DNA of 10,106 bases, taken from NCBI GenBank assembly GCA_038241115.1, contig JBBRGA010000127.1:1-10106 (forward strand), read 5' to 3'. The DNA comes from JANYJJ01 sp038241115 (GTDB lineage: Bacteria > Pseudomonadota > Gammaproteobacteria > Burkholderiales > Burkholderiaceae_C). Shown here one piece after another: positions 1 to 5,962 of the stretch; the stretch's first letter is position 1; each line of letters starts with the position of its first letter. A program made the position numbers and the translations under genes. The notes under the pieces were generated by a model. It was not told the origin of the DNA. It did no database searches and saw only the letters and a program-made list of their open reading frames with translations.

Positions 1-235
1 TGGCCCGATAAAGCTTGTCAATGTGGACGTTGTGACGCTTGCAGTAAGGGCAATAAGTTTCCCAAAAAACCACCACTGCCGCCTGACCTTGCCACGACCG
101 CGGTGACAGCGTACCGCCGCCTAAAAGTTCAATCGGCGGCCACTCGACGGCAACTGAAGGGATTGCGGATTGAGGCAGCACCCAACTTGGTGTCACCGCA
201 CAGCAGCACGCTGCTGCAAAGTCACGCCGCTTCAC
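1..235 (-). CDS. Thioredoxin-like (TlpA/SoxW-type) exported thiol-disulfide protein, partial (C-terminus beyond left edge)
   Basis: An open minus-strand frame starts with GTG at 235 and runs off the left edge, giving the first 78 residues. The N-terminus reads MKRRDFAAACCCAV, with a twin-arginine pair (R3-R4) followed by D-F and a hydrophobic stretch, so it looks like a Tat signal peptide ending near residue 24. After it comes a TlpA-like fold start (a P-P-x-x-L segment, then W-Q-G-Q and a V-V-V-F-W strand) leading to the redox motif C-P-Y-C at residues 62-65. Such proteins reduce or isomerise periplasmic disulfides; SoxW in sox clusters is a relative by role. The start overlaps the stop of the upstream hydrolase by 4 bp (GTGA, 232-235), which supports both the GTG start and translational coupling. 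The run of three cysteines (10-12) inside the signal is unusual. The family is clear; the exact subfamily is not, because most of the domain is missing. Confidence 0.8.
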   Translation of the reverse strand, partial: MKRRDFAAACCCAVTPSWVLPQSAIPSVAVEWPPIELLGGGTLSPRSWQGQAAVVVFWETYCPYCKRHNVHIDKLYRA

Positions 236-1206
236 TTCGCACCCTGTTGTTCAAGCAGCAAATACGTATTGAACGCATTCATTCGGTTGGCCGCGCGAAA
301 CAGCGGCATGTGCTCGAAGCGCGACCAATCGGCCTTGGCATAGGCCTCTTCGAAAGGCTCCAGATCGGCAGCAGCCTGCGCCATGGTCTTGCGCAAATAC
401 ACCAAGTAGTCGCGCGTCAAAAGCAGATCGGCCAGAGGCGCATCGGACACGGAGCCGTGACCCGGCACGATGGTGGTGGGCTTCAAATCAATCAAGCTTT
501 GCAGCGACTCAATCCACTGGCGACTGTCGGCTTCACCGACAAAGGGTATGCGTCCGCGAAACACCAAATCACCGGCAAACAAAACGCCACGCTGCGGTAC
601 GAATACCGCCAGGTCTTCGGCCGTGTGCGCTGGGCCCACGTGGCGCAGCACAAAGTCGAAGCTGCCCACCCGCAACGTGGTTTCTTCAGCGCTCAACCAG
701 CGGTCTGCTGCGATCAATTGCGTCTGCGCGTCCACCCAAGGCGCCAGCTCTTGACGACTGGCCTGAAGCCTTCTCTGCGCCGCATCAGACTGCAGATATT
801 CCCTGCCGCTTGCATGCGCAACGATGCTGGCGCCTAGCGCCTTGAACGCTTGCAGGCCGTAGATGTGGTCGGCGTGATAGTGGGTCACGATCACAAAGCG
901 GATGGGTTGCGGCGTGACCCGTCGAACCTCGGCAATCAGTTCGGTGGCCAACGCGGGCGAGCCCAAAGCATCCACCACCACCACGCCGTCGTCGGTGACT
1001 ACAAAGCCTGCGTTAGAGATGAAATTGCGGTTGGCGCTGCTGCCTAAAGCAGCTTCACCTTGCACAAAATAGACGCCGTCAGCGACGCGCTCTGCTTTCA
1101 TGGCGCGGGCGGTGTCGGCAGCGATTGCGGCCGATGCCCAAACGGCGACAAGGCAGCCGAAGCCTGATGCGATGCAGCGGAGAAGGCGTTGGTTTGTGCG
1201 AATCAT
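232..1206 (-). CDS. Secreted metallo-beta-lactamase-fold hydrolase (SoxH-like)
   Basis: A 324-residue protein with a Sec-type signal peptide (hydrophobic segment about residues 8-29, probable cleavage after the A-rich end near 29-30), so it should act in the periplasm. The metallo-beta-lactamase zinc signature is complete: HYHADH at 109-114 (H109, H111, D113, H114), H194 in G-P-A-H-T, D213 in A-G-D, and H250 in V-P-G-H-G. This predicts a binuclear metal site. Family members include glyoxalase-II-like enzymes, persulfide dioxygenases and SoxH-type proteins of sox clusters, whose substrates are poorly defined. It is followed by a thioredoxin-like gene with a GTGA overlap and lies divergent from the cytochrome/flavoprotein pair, so a role in sulfur metabolism is inferred from context. 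No strong Shine-Dalgarno is visible before the ATG at 1206. Family assignment is firm; the substrate is unknown. Confidence 0.85.
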   Translation of the reverse strand: MIRTNQRLLRCIASGFGCLVAVWASAAIAADTARAMKAERVADGVYFVQGEAALGSSANRNFISNAGFVVTDDGVVVVDALGSPALATELIAEVRRVTPQPIRFVIVTHYHADHIYGLQAFKALGASIVAHASGREYLQSDAAQRRLQASRQELAPWVDAQTQLIAADRWLSAEETTLRVGSFDFVLRHVGPAHTAEDLAVFVPQRGVLFAGDLVFRGRIPFVGEADSRQWIESLQSLIDLKPTTIVPGHGSVSDAPLADLLLTRDYLVYLRKTMAQAAADLEPFEEAYAKADWSRFEHMPLFRAANRMNAFNTYLLLEQQGAK

Positions 1207-1437
1207 GTTTCAGAGCCGTGACCTGGTGCCGCGATTGCTTGCCTGGATTGCGTGCCTGGATTGCGGATGGGCTTGATTCGGGTAAGCGCTAGCCTCCGAC
1301 AGGGCCCTATTGTTGCTCCGCCGCCAGTAAAGTCGGGGCGCTGCGCTACGGCTTTTCACGAGAATCACAAGCGCGGTTTGTTTGATATCGAAGAAAAGGC
1401 TGAACCAGACCCACTTCCAATCAAGGAAATCCCGCAC
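1207..1437. promoter_or_regulatory. Divergent intergenic region between hydrolase and cytochrome genes
   Basis: This gap must hold promoters for both divergent transcription units. It carries the 13-bp repeat array near the hydrolase side. The cytochrome side has a clear ribosome-binding site (AAGGAA at 1423-1428, nine bases before the ATG at 1438). I could not pick convincing -35/-10 hexamers for either direction. A short GGCTCTGAA (minus strand, 1209-1217), just before the hydrolase start, also occurs in the inverted repeat upstream of the ArsR-family gene, so a shared regulator is possible. No gene is evident here. Confidence 0.45.
1227..1265. repeat. Three tandem copies of a 13-bp motif
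   Basis: Two perfect adjacent copies of tgcctggattgcg lie at 1240-1252 and 1253-1265. They are preceded by a third copy at 1227-1239 (tgccgcgattgct) that matches at 10 of 13 positions. The array sits 21 bp upstream of the hydrolase start codon, in its leader or promoter region, and in the shared upstream region of the divergent cytochrome gene. It could be a regulator-binding array or a recent slippage duplication. The 13-bp period is not a whole helical turn. Confidence 0.8.
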
Positions 1438-1767
1438 ATGAAGTTCATTCCAAGTCTTTCCTTCTTCGCCGTCAGTGGCGCATTTTTGTCGTTGGCGCTG
1501 GCCCCAAACGCGCAAGCCCAAACCGCCGAATCACTGCAAATACGCTCACTGGCCGCCACCTGCTCAGGTTGCCACGGCACCGAGGGCAACGCTGTTCAAG
1601 GCGAAGCCTTGGTGCGCTTGGCGGGCTTGCCCAGGGACTATTTCATTTTGCAGATGCTGGCGTTTCGCGAAGGCAAGCGCCCGGCCACGGTGATGCACCA
1701 AATCAGCAAGGGCTACAGCCCCGATCAAATCGAAGCCATGGCGACCTACTTCGCCGCAAAGAAGTGA
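1438..1767 (+). CDS. fccA: Monohaem periplasmic cytochrome c, electron-accepting subunit of sulfide dehydrogenase (FccA/SoxE-like)
   Basis: A 109-residue protein with a Sec signal peptide (residues 1-27, ending N-A-Q-A) and one haem c motif, C-S-G-C-H at 42-46. M86, in the stretch V-M-H-Q-I, is the probable sixth iron ligand. It should receive electrons from the flavoprotein encoded 12 bp downstream and pass them to the respiratory chain. Flavocytochrome c sulfide dehydrogenases have either a dihaem subunit, as in Allochromatium, or a short monohaem one; this is the short form. The ATG at 1438 is chosen over the earlier in-frame ATG at 1252 because it has a good ribosome-binding site (AAGGAA, 1423-1428) and begins exactly at a proper signal peptide. 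The extra 62 residues of the longer reading would mask that signal. The cytochrome assignment is firm; the pairing with the flavoprotein comes from gene order. Confidence 0.88.
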   Translation: MKFIPSLSFFAVSGAFLSLALAPNAQAQTAESLQIRSLAATCSGCHGTEGNAVQGEALVRLAGLPRDYFILQMLAFREGKRPATVMHQISKGYSPDQIEAMATYFAAKK

Positions 1768-1779
1768 AGCGAGGCAATC

Positions 1780-3060
1780 ATGTTGAATCGTCGTGAATGG
1801 GTACAAACGTTTCTGGCAGGTGGCTCGCTGGCCGCCCTCAGTGGCTGTGCTACCTCGGGCGGCGTGCCGTCTTCGGCCAGGGTGGTGGTGGTGGGCGGCG
1901 GCTACGGCGGCGCCACGGCGGCCAAGTACGTACGGCTGCTGTCGGACCACACGCTCGACGTGGTGCTGATTGAGCCCAACCGCAATTTCGTGTCGTGCCC
2001 GATGTCGAATTTGGTAGTGGGCGGTGTGCGCCAACTGGCAGACATCACCTTGAGTTACGACGGCCTGCGCAGCAAGCACGGCATCACGGTGGTACACGAC
2101 ATGGTGTCTGCACTGGACGCTGACAAGAAGACAGTGAAGCTGGCCAATGGCGGTGAAATTCGCTACGACAAATTGGTGCTGTCGCCTGGCATTGAATTGA
2201 TGTTTGACGAAGTGCAAGGCTTGAAGCAAGCGCAGGCCGACGGCCAAATTTTGCAAGCCTGGAAGGCCGGCAATGAGACGGTGGCGCTGTTCAAGCAGCT
2301 TGAAGCCATGCGTGACGGCGGCGTGTTTGCCATCACTATTCCTGAGGCGCCCTACCGGTGCCCGCCCGGCCCTTACGAGCGAGCCAGCATCGTGGCCGCG
2401 TACCTCAAAAAGAACAAGCCCAGGTCCAAGGTGTTGATCCTTGACGCCAACCCCGATGTCACGTCGAAAGCGGCACTGTTCAAAAAAGCGTGGGCTGATC
2501 TGTACCCCGGCATGTTGGAGTACCGCGGCCAGCACAAAGCCAGCGCCGTGGACGCAAAAACCATGACGGTGAAGTTTGATGTGCAGGACGACGTGAAGGC
2601 TGATGTGCTGAATGTTTTGCCGCCCATGCGCGCCGGAGCGTTGGCAGTGCAGTCCAGATTGGCCAATGCCAACGCGCGCTGGTGTCAGGTGAACTACCAG
2701 AACTTTGAGTCCACGGTGGCGAAAGGCGTGCACGTGATTGGTGATTCGATCCAGATCGCGCCTGCCATGCCCAAGTCTGCTCACATGGCGAACAGCCACG
2801 GCAAGGTGGTCGCAGCCGCCATCGTGGCCGAGCTGAAGGGCCTGGATCTGAATGCGCGCCCGATGCTGACCAACACCTGCTACAGCTTTGTGAGCCCGGC
2901 CGAGGTCATTCACGTGGCGAGCGTTCATGAATACGTGGCAGCAGAAAAGACCTTCAAAACCATCGCCGGCTCGGGCGGCGTGTCGGCCGCGCGGAACGAA
3001 TTGGAAGCCACCTACGCGAACGGTTGGGCCCGCAATATTTGGGCGGACACGTTGGGCTGA
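1780..3060 (+). CDS. fccB: Sulfide:cytochrome c oxidoreductase flavoprotein subunit (FccB/SoxF)
   Basis: A 426-residue FAD enzyme that oxidises sulfide to sulfur or polysulfide in the periplasm and passes electrons to its cytochrome partner. The N-terminus has a twin-arginine pair (R4-R5) and a hydrophobic stretch ending L-S-G-C at 20-23, a lipobox, so it may be a Tat-exported lipoprotein. The FAD-binding GGGYGG lies at 39-44. Three cysteines match those described for Allochromatium FccB: C73 in V-S-C-P-M-S-N (covalent 8-alpha-cysteinyl FAD), and C194 in R-C-P-P-G-P-Y-E-R-A-S with C367 in N-T-C-Y-S (redox-active disulfide). A second FAD-contact segment, H-V-I-G-D, precedes the C-terminal dimerisation domain. 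A GAGG ribosome-binding site at 1771-1774 supports the start. The conserved active-site residues make this a sulfide dehydrogenase rather than a generic NADH dehydrogenase. Confidence 0.93.
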   Translation: MLNRREWVQTFLAGGSLAALSGCATSGGVPSSARVVVVGGGYGGATAAKYVRLLSDHTLDVVLIEPNRNFVSCPMSNLVVGGVRQLADITLSYDGLRSKHGITVVHDMVSALDADKKTVKLANGGEIRYDKLVLSPGIELMFDEVQGLKQAQADGQILQAWKAGNETVALFKQLEAMRDGGVFAITIPEAPYRCPPGPYERASIVAAYLKKNKPRSKVLILDANPDVTSKAALFKKAWADLYPGMLEYRGQHKASAVDAKTMTVKFDVQDDVKADVLNVLPPMRAGALAVQSRLANANARWCQVNYQNFESTVAKGVHVIGDSIQIAPAMPKSAHMANSHGKVVAAAIVAELKGLDLNARPMLTNTCYSFVSPAEVIHVASVHEYVAAEKTFKTIAGSGGVSAARNELEATYANGWARNIWADTLG

Positions 3061-3071
3061 CGTTTCAAGAG

Positions 3072-3105
3072 AATGGCTTGATTTGATTTTTCAGATCAAG
3101 CCATT
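3072..3105. terminator. Hairpin between convergent genes, probable bidirectional terminator
   Basis: A perfect 11-bp stem (AATGGCTTGAT at 3072-3082 with ATCAAGCCATT at 3095-3105) extends through a T-G wobble and three more pairs to a TTTT loop at 3087-3090. It lies 11 bp after the flavoprotein stop and 13 bp before the transporter stop. No long T-tract follows on either strand, so intrinsic termination may be weak. The placement between two converging genes favours a shared terminator. Confidence 0.75.
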
Positions 3106-3118
3106 TGTGACGGAAAGG

Positions 3119-4234
3119 TCAAACCCGCCACATTTGATACCGAAGCGCCAGCACGGCGCCGCCCACGATCGCTAGTGTCGCGATCAGGCTGCCCACTGAC
3201 AAAGTAGACAAGCCGCTGATGCCCTGTCCAACAGTGCACCCCAGTGCCACCACGCCGCCCACCCCCATCAACACGGCGCCAACCAGGTGGTTGGCCACGT
3301 CTTCAACGCCTCCAAAGCCTTCCCAGCGAAAACTGCCCTCGAGCAGCGACGCGATAAATCCACCCACAGCCACTCCCAGCATGCTGACGATGCCCAAGGT
3401 CAGCAGCTTGGACTTGTCGCTGAAGAACAGCAGCCAGTCCAGCGCATAGCCCACCGGCGCCACCATGCTGAGCGACTCCATGCGCCGCGAGTTGGTGGCC
3501 AGAAACGCGGGCTCCAATGTGGTCGGGTCTTCGGGTATGTAGCCGAGTCGACCAGACACCCACCACACCGCGACGATGACCGCGCCGATGCCCGCGCCGC
3601 CCCACCACACCTGCGCGGTGCGGCCCTCAGCTTTCGCCAACACCCACGCCGCCAAAGCCAGGGCGACAAGGCCTCCTGAAAGCAGCGCGAGCATTGGCTT
3701 TGACAGACCTGCGCCCGAACCGAAACTGGAAAACAACAGCGAGGGCAAATCCTGGCCGCTGGGCATATCGAGGTAGACCAGATCGACCGTGCTGACGCGC
3801 AGCACTGCCGTGATGCCGCGCAGCGTCGCAAATGCCGCCAGTCCCAACACGATCACCGTCACCAGAGCCTTCAAATTGCCGGTGCCCAAGCGCACCAGAT
3901 TCTTGCTGCCGCAACCGGATGCCAGCACCATGCCAAAACCAAACATCGCGCCTCCCACCACCGAGGACAGCCACAACAGCCGTGTGCCGGCGTACAGCGA
4001 ATTCTTGGCTTCGATCCAACCCAGCGCCACCATCACGTTGAAGCCCAGCACGGCCACCGCGATGGCCAACACCCACATGCGCGCCCGCGTCCAGTCGCCC
4101 ATGTTGACCACATCAGACACGGCACCCATGGTGCAAAAGTGAGTGCGCTGCGTGATCGCACCGAACGCCAAAGCCAGCGCGAAAGATGCCCACAAAACTT
4201 TGGCAGCCAAGCTGCTCATTTCGATTTCATTCAT
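3119..4234 (-). CDS. YeeE/YedE (TsuA/SoxT-like) family sulfur-compound transporter
   Basis: A 371-residue integral membrane protein with about nine to ten hydrophobic segments, in the full-length two-repeat form of the YeeE/YedE family. TsuA of this family imports thiosulfate through conserved cysteines, and relatives called SoxT occur beside sox genes. Signature residues are R-T-H-F-C (C34), A-S-G-C-G-S-K-N-L (C108) and G-C-T-V-G-Q-G (C333). The fourth cysteine expected in TsuA seems absent: the matching start of the second repeat reads A-P-V-G-Y-A-L-D-W. The ATG at 4234 is the first good start; another in-frame ATG at 4219 is possible, and neither has a clear ribosome-binding site. The gene is divergent from an ArsR-family regulator across an inverted repeat and convergent with the sulfide dehydrogenase genes. 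Cargo could be thiosulfate, sulfide or another small sulfur species. Confidence 0.88.
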   Translation of the reverse strand: MNEIEMSSLAAKVLWASFALALAFGAITQRTHFCTMGAVSDVVNMGDWTRARMWVLAIAVAVLGFNVMVALGWIEAKNSLYAGTRLLWLSSVVGGAMFGFGMVLASGCGSKNLVRLGTGNLKALVTVIVLGLAAFATLRGITAVLRVSTVDLVYLDMPSGQDLPSLLFSSFGSGAGLSKPMLALLSGGLVALALAAWVLAKAEGRTAQVWWGGAGIGAVIVAVWWVSGRLGYIPEDPTTLEPAFLATNSRRMESLSMVAPVGYALDWLLFFSDKSKLLTLGIVSMLGVAVGGFIASLLEGSFRWEGFGGVEDVANHLVGAVLMGVGGVVALGCTVGQGISGLSTLSVGSLIATLAIVGGAVLALRYQMWRV

Positions 4235-4246
4235 CGCGCAATTGTC

Positions 4247-4276
4247 GTTTGAGTCAGAGCGGCTCTGAAGTCAAAC
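4247..4276. promoter_or_regulatory. Inverted repeat, candidate ArsR-family operator
   Basis: TCAGAGC (4254-4260) and GCTCTGA (4262-4268) form a perfect 15-bp dyad around a single G. Outside it GTTTGA (4247-4252) pairs with TCAAAC (4271-4276), with one unpaired base on the left and two on the right. The element begins 12 bp upstream of the transporter ATG and 75 bp before the regulator ATG, the classic place for an autoregulated divergent operator. On the minus strand it includes TTGACT, a -35-like hexamer for the transporter, but no convincing -10 follows at normal spacing. Confidence 0.6.
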
Positions 4277-4321
4277 GCCGCGTGCGTTGGCAAGCCGCCT
4301 GTATCGGCGCGTGCTGATAGA

Positions 4322-4333
4322 GTGAAGTTTCAC
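4322..4333. promoter_or_regulatory. Small dyad upstream of the ArsR-family start
   Basis: GTGAA at 4322-4326 and TTCAC at 4329-4333 form a 5-bp inverted repeat with a 2-bp spacer, 18 bp before the regulator ATG. It could be an extra operator half-site or chance. Its GTG is also in frame with the regulator, which confuses the start call. Confidence 0.25.
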
Positions 4334-4351
4334 CAAGTTCGCGATTTGCAA

Positions 4352-4732
4352 ATGACCCACTCCATCACACCCGCCGCAAGCGAGACCAGCGAAGAAGACC
4401 TGGTGTTCGAGTCGGCCGCCGAACTGTTCGGTTTGTTGTCCACACCGGTGCGCCTGAAGATCATCAGCGCGGTGTGCCAAGGCGAACGCAATGTGTCGGA
4501 GCTGCTGGCGCAAATCAACACCACCCAGCCCAACATGTCGCAGCACCTGGCCACGCTCTACCGCGCCGGCGTGCTGGGGCGGCGCCGCGAAGGCACGCAG
4601 ATCTACTACAAGCTGCAAAGCGAACGCGTGGCAACTTTGTGCAGAGCGGTTTGCACGCAAGTGGCCACCGAATTGGACAGAGACGAGGCCGTGCCAGCAA
4701 CTGAGCGCTTGTTACGTCCGCTGCTGCGCTGA
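4352..4732 (+). CDS. ArsR/SmtB-family transcriptional regulator (SoxR/BigR-like thiol sensor candidate)
   Basis: A 126-residue winged-helix repressor from the ATG at 4352. Residues 21-41 form the first helices (F-G-L-L-S-T-P-V-R-L-K-I-I), the recognition helix lies in Q-P-N-M-S-Q-H-L at 59-66, and the beta wing is R-R-R-E-G-T-Q-I-Y-Y at 77-86. It has only three cysteines: C42, C97 and C101. Persulfide sensors such as BigR and SqrR use two cysteines, but aligning from memory puts these three a few residues away from the canonical sites, so the sensing chemistry may differ. The lack of an ELCVCDL metal motif argues against a classical arsenic sensor. It is divergent from the YeeE-type transporter, which it probably represses along with itself. 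An in-frame GTG at 4322 would add ten residues; neither start has a clear ribosome-binding site. The 3' end overlaps the convergent SnoaL-like gene by 21 bp. Confidence 0.85.
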   Translation: MTHSITPAASETSEEDLVFESAAELFGLLSTPVRLKIISAVCQGERNVSELLAQINTTQPNMSQHLATLYRAGVLGRRREGTQIYYKLQSERVATLCRAVCTQVATELDRDEAVPATERLLRPLLR

Positions 4733-5752
4733 AATTGCGGGTCGCTGCAACCGCGCCATCAAGTCCACGCCCATTTGCAGCATCAAATGAGGCAGGTCGA
4801 TAAAGACCCAGTTCTCAGTCAAGAACCCGTCTTCGCACCGCCACCAGTCCATCACGCGCATTTGGATGGCCGCGCCGCTGGCAGGAACACCCAAATACTC
4901 ACCCAGATGCGTGGCGCGAACGCTGGGCCAACCGGTGGTGGCCACAAATGCGCCTTCGGCCACTCGGGCGCGGTGCACGCCGCCCTTGCGGTCGGGGAAG
5001 GCATGTAAAAACGGTGCTTGGTGATGCCGCTGAAAACCTGAAATGGCGCGCGACGTGCCTATGCCGCAGGGTCCGTACCACATCATGTTGGGGTTCCAGT
5101 ATTGCGCCATGCCCATGCTTTTGAGATTGGCTTGGTCATAGCGCATCAGCCCTCCAATCATGGCCTCCACCAGCGCCAGGCTGGCCTCGCCCAAAGCGGG
5201 TTCAGTGACTCCAAAATGCAAGCCGTCGTGCGTGCGCGGGCCGGGCACCAGGATGTCGAGGCCCGGGCTTTTTGGCAGCAGGTTTTGACCTGCTTGGCGC
5301 GCCAAATCAACGATGTCCAACAAGATGCGGGCCTCGGCAATTTGCCCGTTGACGATGCGGTAAAACTCGCCGTACCGCAGTGTGGCCACCTCTCCCGTGG
5401 CGCGAATGCCCAGCCAGTCGGCTTCGAACGTTCCCAAATAGTGACCGGTGCATGCGACCCAATAACCAGCACCTCCGTCGAGCCGGCCGTCCCAATGCGC
5501 CGCAGTGAAGATGTCTGCGCGGCGCTCCAAATCAGGGAATGCAGCGATCAGCGGCGCGTAGAACGCATCGGCGACGGCTTGGGGGCCTTTCAGGTGGTTG
5601 ATGGGGTGGGACAGAGTCCACTCGCAGTCGGCACTGAGAAATTGCTGACATGCCGCCTGGAAACCGGTTCCGGGCAAGGCGCTGAGAGCGCGCCACGCAG
5701 TGTTTTTGGTTTGTGCCAACAGTGTGTCTTGCGATGCGTTTGAACTTGCCAT
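4712..5752 (-). CDS. Two-domain SnoaL/NTF2-like (ester-cyclase family) protein
   Basis: A 346-residue cytoplasmic protein with no signal peptide or membrane segment. Two SnoaL-like cone-shaped domains are recognisable. The first (about 30-155) has G-P-Q-A-V-A-D-A-F, A-F-P-D-L, W-L-G-I-R-A-T-G and a closing R-Y-G-E-F-Y-R-I-V-N-G-Q-I-A-E strand pair. The second (about 190-335) has A-F-P-D-R, G-E-Y-L-G-V-P-A-S-G and W-R-C-E-D-G-F-L-T-E-N-W. This fold covers cyclases, isomerases, dehydratases and hydrolases, so the reaction cannot be read from the family. A good ribosome-binding site (GGAAG, four bases before the ATG at 5752) fixes the start. The gene is divergent from the HisD-like operon, whose last gene encodes another double-SnoaL protein, so the two probably act in one pathway. 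No tail-to-tail terminator is possible, because the stop lies inside the regulator gene. Confidence 0.78.
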   Translation of the reverse strand: MASSNASQDTLLAQTKNTAWRALSALPGTGFQAACQQFLSADCEWTLSHPINHLKGPQAVADAFYAPLIAAFPDLERRADIFTAAHWDGRLDGGAGYWVACTGHYLGTFEADWLGIRATGEVATLRYGEFYRIVNGQIAEARILLDIVDLARQAGQNLLPKSPGLDILVPGPRTHDGLHFGVTEPALGEASLALVEAMIGGLMRYDQANLKSMGMAQYWNPNMMWYGPCGIGTSRAISGFQRHHQAPFLHAFPDRKGGVHRARVAEGAFVATTGWPSVRATHLGEYLGVPASGAAIQMRVMDWWRCEDGFLTENWVFIDLPHLMLQMGVDLMARLQRPAISAQQRT

Positions 5753-5962
5753 GGCGCTTCCAGTTTGAATACCTATGCAGAAAAGAAAAGTGTATCAACC
5801 TGCGGGATTCGACCCTCATGAGTTGCTGGAATTACGGGTAAACGCGTATTTTCAGTGCCTCATAAAAAAGCAGACTTGCATACGCATGCGCTTAGCAAGA
5901 CGGCATCCAGATCTTCAGCCGCGCGCATCAACAACCTCACCAGTCAACTCAGGTCAGACCCC
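5753..5962. promoter_or_regulatory. Divergent regulatory region between SnoaL-like gene and HisD-like operon
   Basis: This gap serves both divergent units and is the natural target of the LacI-family regulator encoded downstream. A weak plus-strand promoter can be drawn (TTGCTG at 5823-5828, 18-bp spacer, TATTTT at 5847-5852), with a central-CG palindrome ACGCGT at 5842-5847 next to its -10. An 8-bp palindrome CTCATGAG lies at 5815-5822 and a longer inverted repeat at 5875-5899. The HisD-like gene has a ribosome-binding site (AGGTCA, 5951-5956). On the minus strand a TTGATA hexamer lies about 40 bp upstream of the SnoaL-like ATG, without a good -10. Promoter positions are tentative. Confidence 0.4.
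5875..5899. promoter_or_regulatory. Inverted repeat, candidate LacI-family operator
   Basis: CTTGC (5875-5879) pairs with GCAAG (5895-5899) around a perfect inner palindrome CGCATGCG (5883-5890). The spacers between outer and inner arms are three bases on one side and four on the other. It sits 63 bp before the HisD-like ATG, downstream of the tentative promoter, where a bound repressor could block transcription. It could instead form an RNA stem in the leader. Confidence 0.5.

Noticed and set aside
103..837. Long plus-strand open frame opposite the hydrolase and thioredoxin-like genes
   Set aside because: It is antisense to two genes with clear motifs, and its translation is rich in Arg/His/Gln with no recognisable domain, as expected of a shadow frame in high-GC DNA.
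1252..1437. N-terminal extension of the cytochrome from an earlier in-frame ATG
   Set aside because: It would place 62 residues before a complete Sec signal peptide, and the ATG at 1438 has its own ribosome-binding site.
1564..2928. A 454-codon minus-strand open frame opposite fccA/fccB
   Set aside because: Its His/Gln/Arg-rich, low-diversity translation has no family resemblance, while the plus-strand frame has every sulfide dehydrogenase signature.
4352..4732. Arsenic-responsive ArsR
   Set aside because: The typical ELCVCDL metal-binding motif is absent and no arsenic-resistance genes are nearby.
5855..5962. Upstream GTG start for the HisD-like protein
   Set aside because: The extra 36 residues do not resemble the family N-terminus, and they would put the inverted repeat at 5875-5899 inside coding sequence; the ATG at 5963 has a ribosome-binding site.
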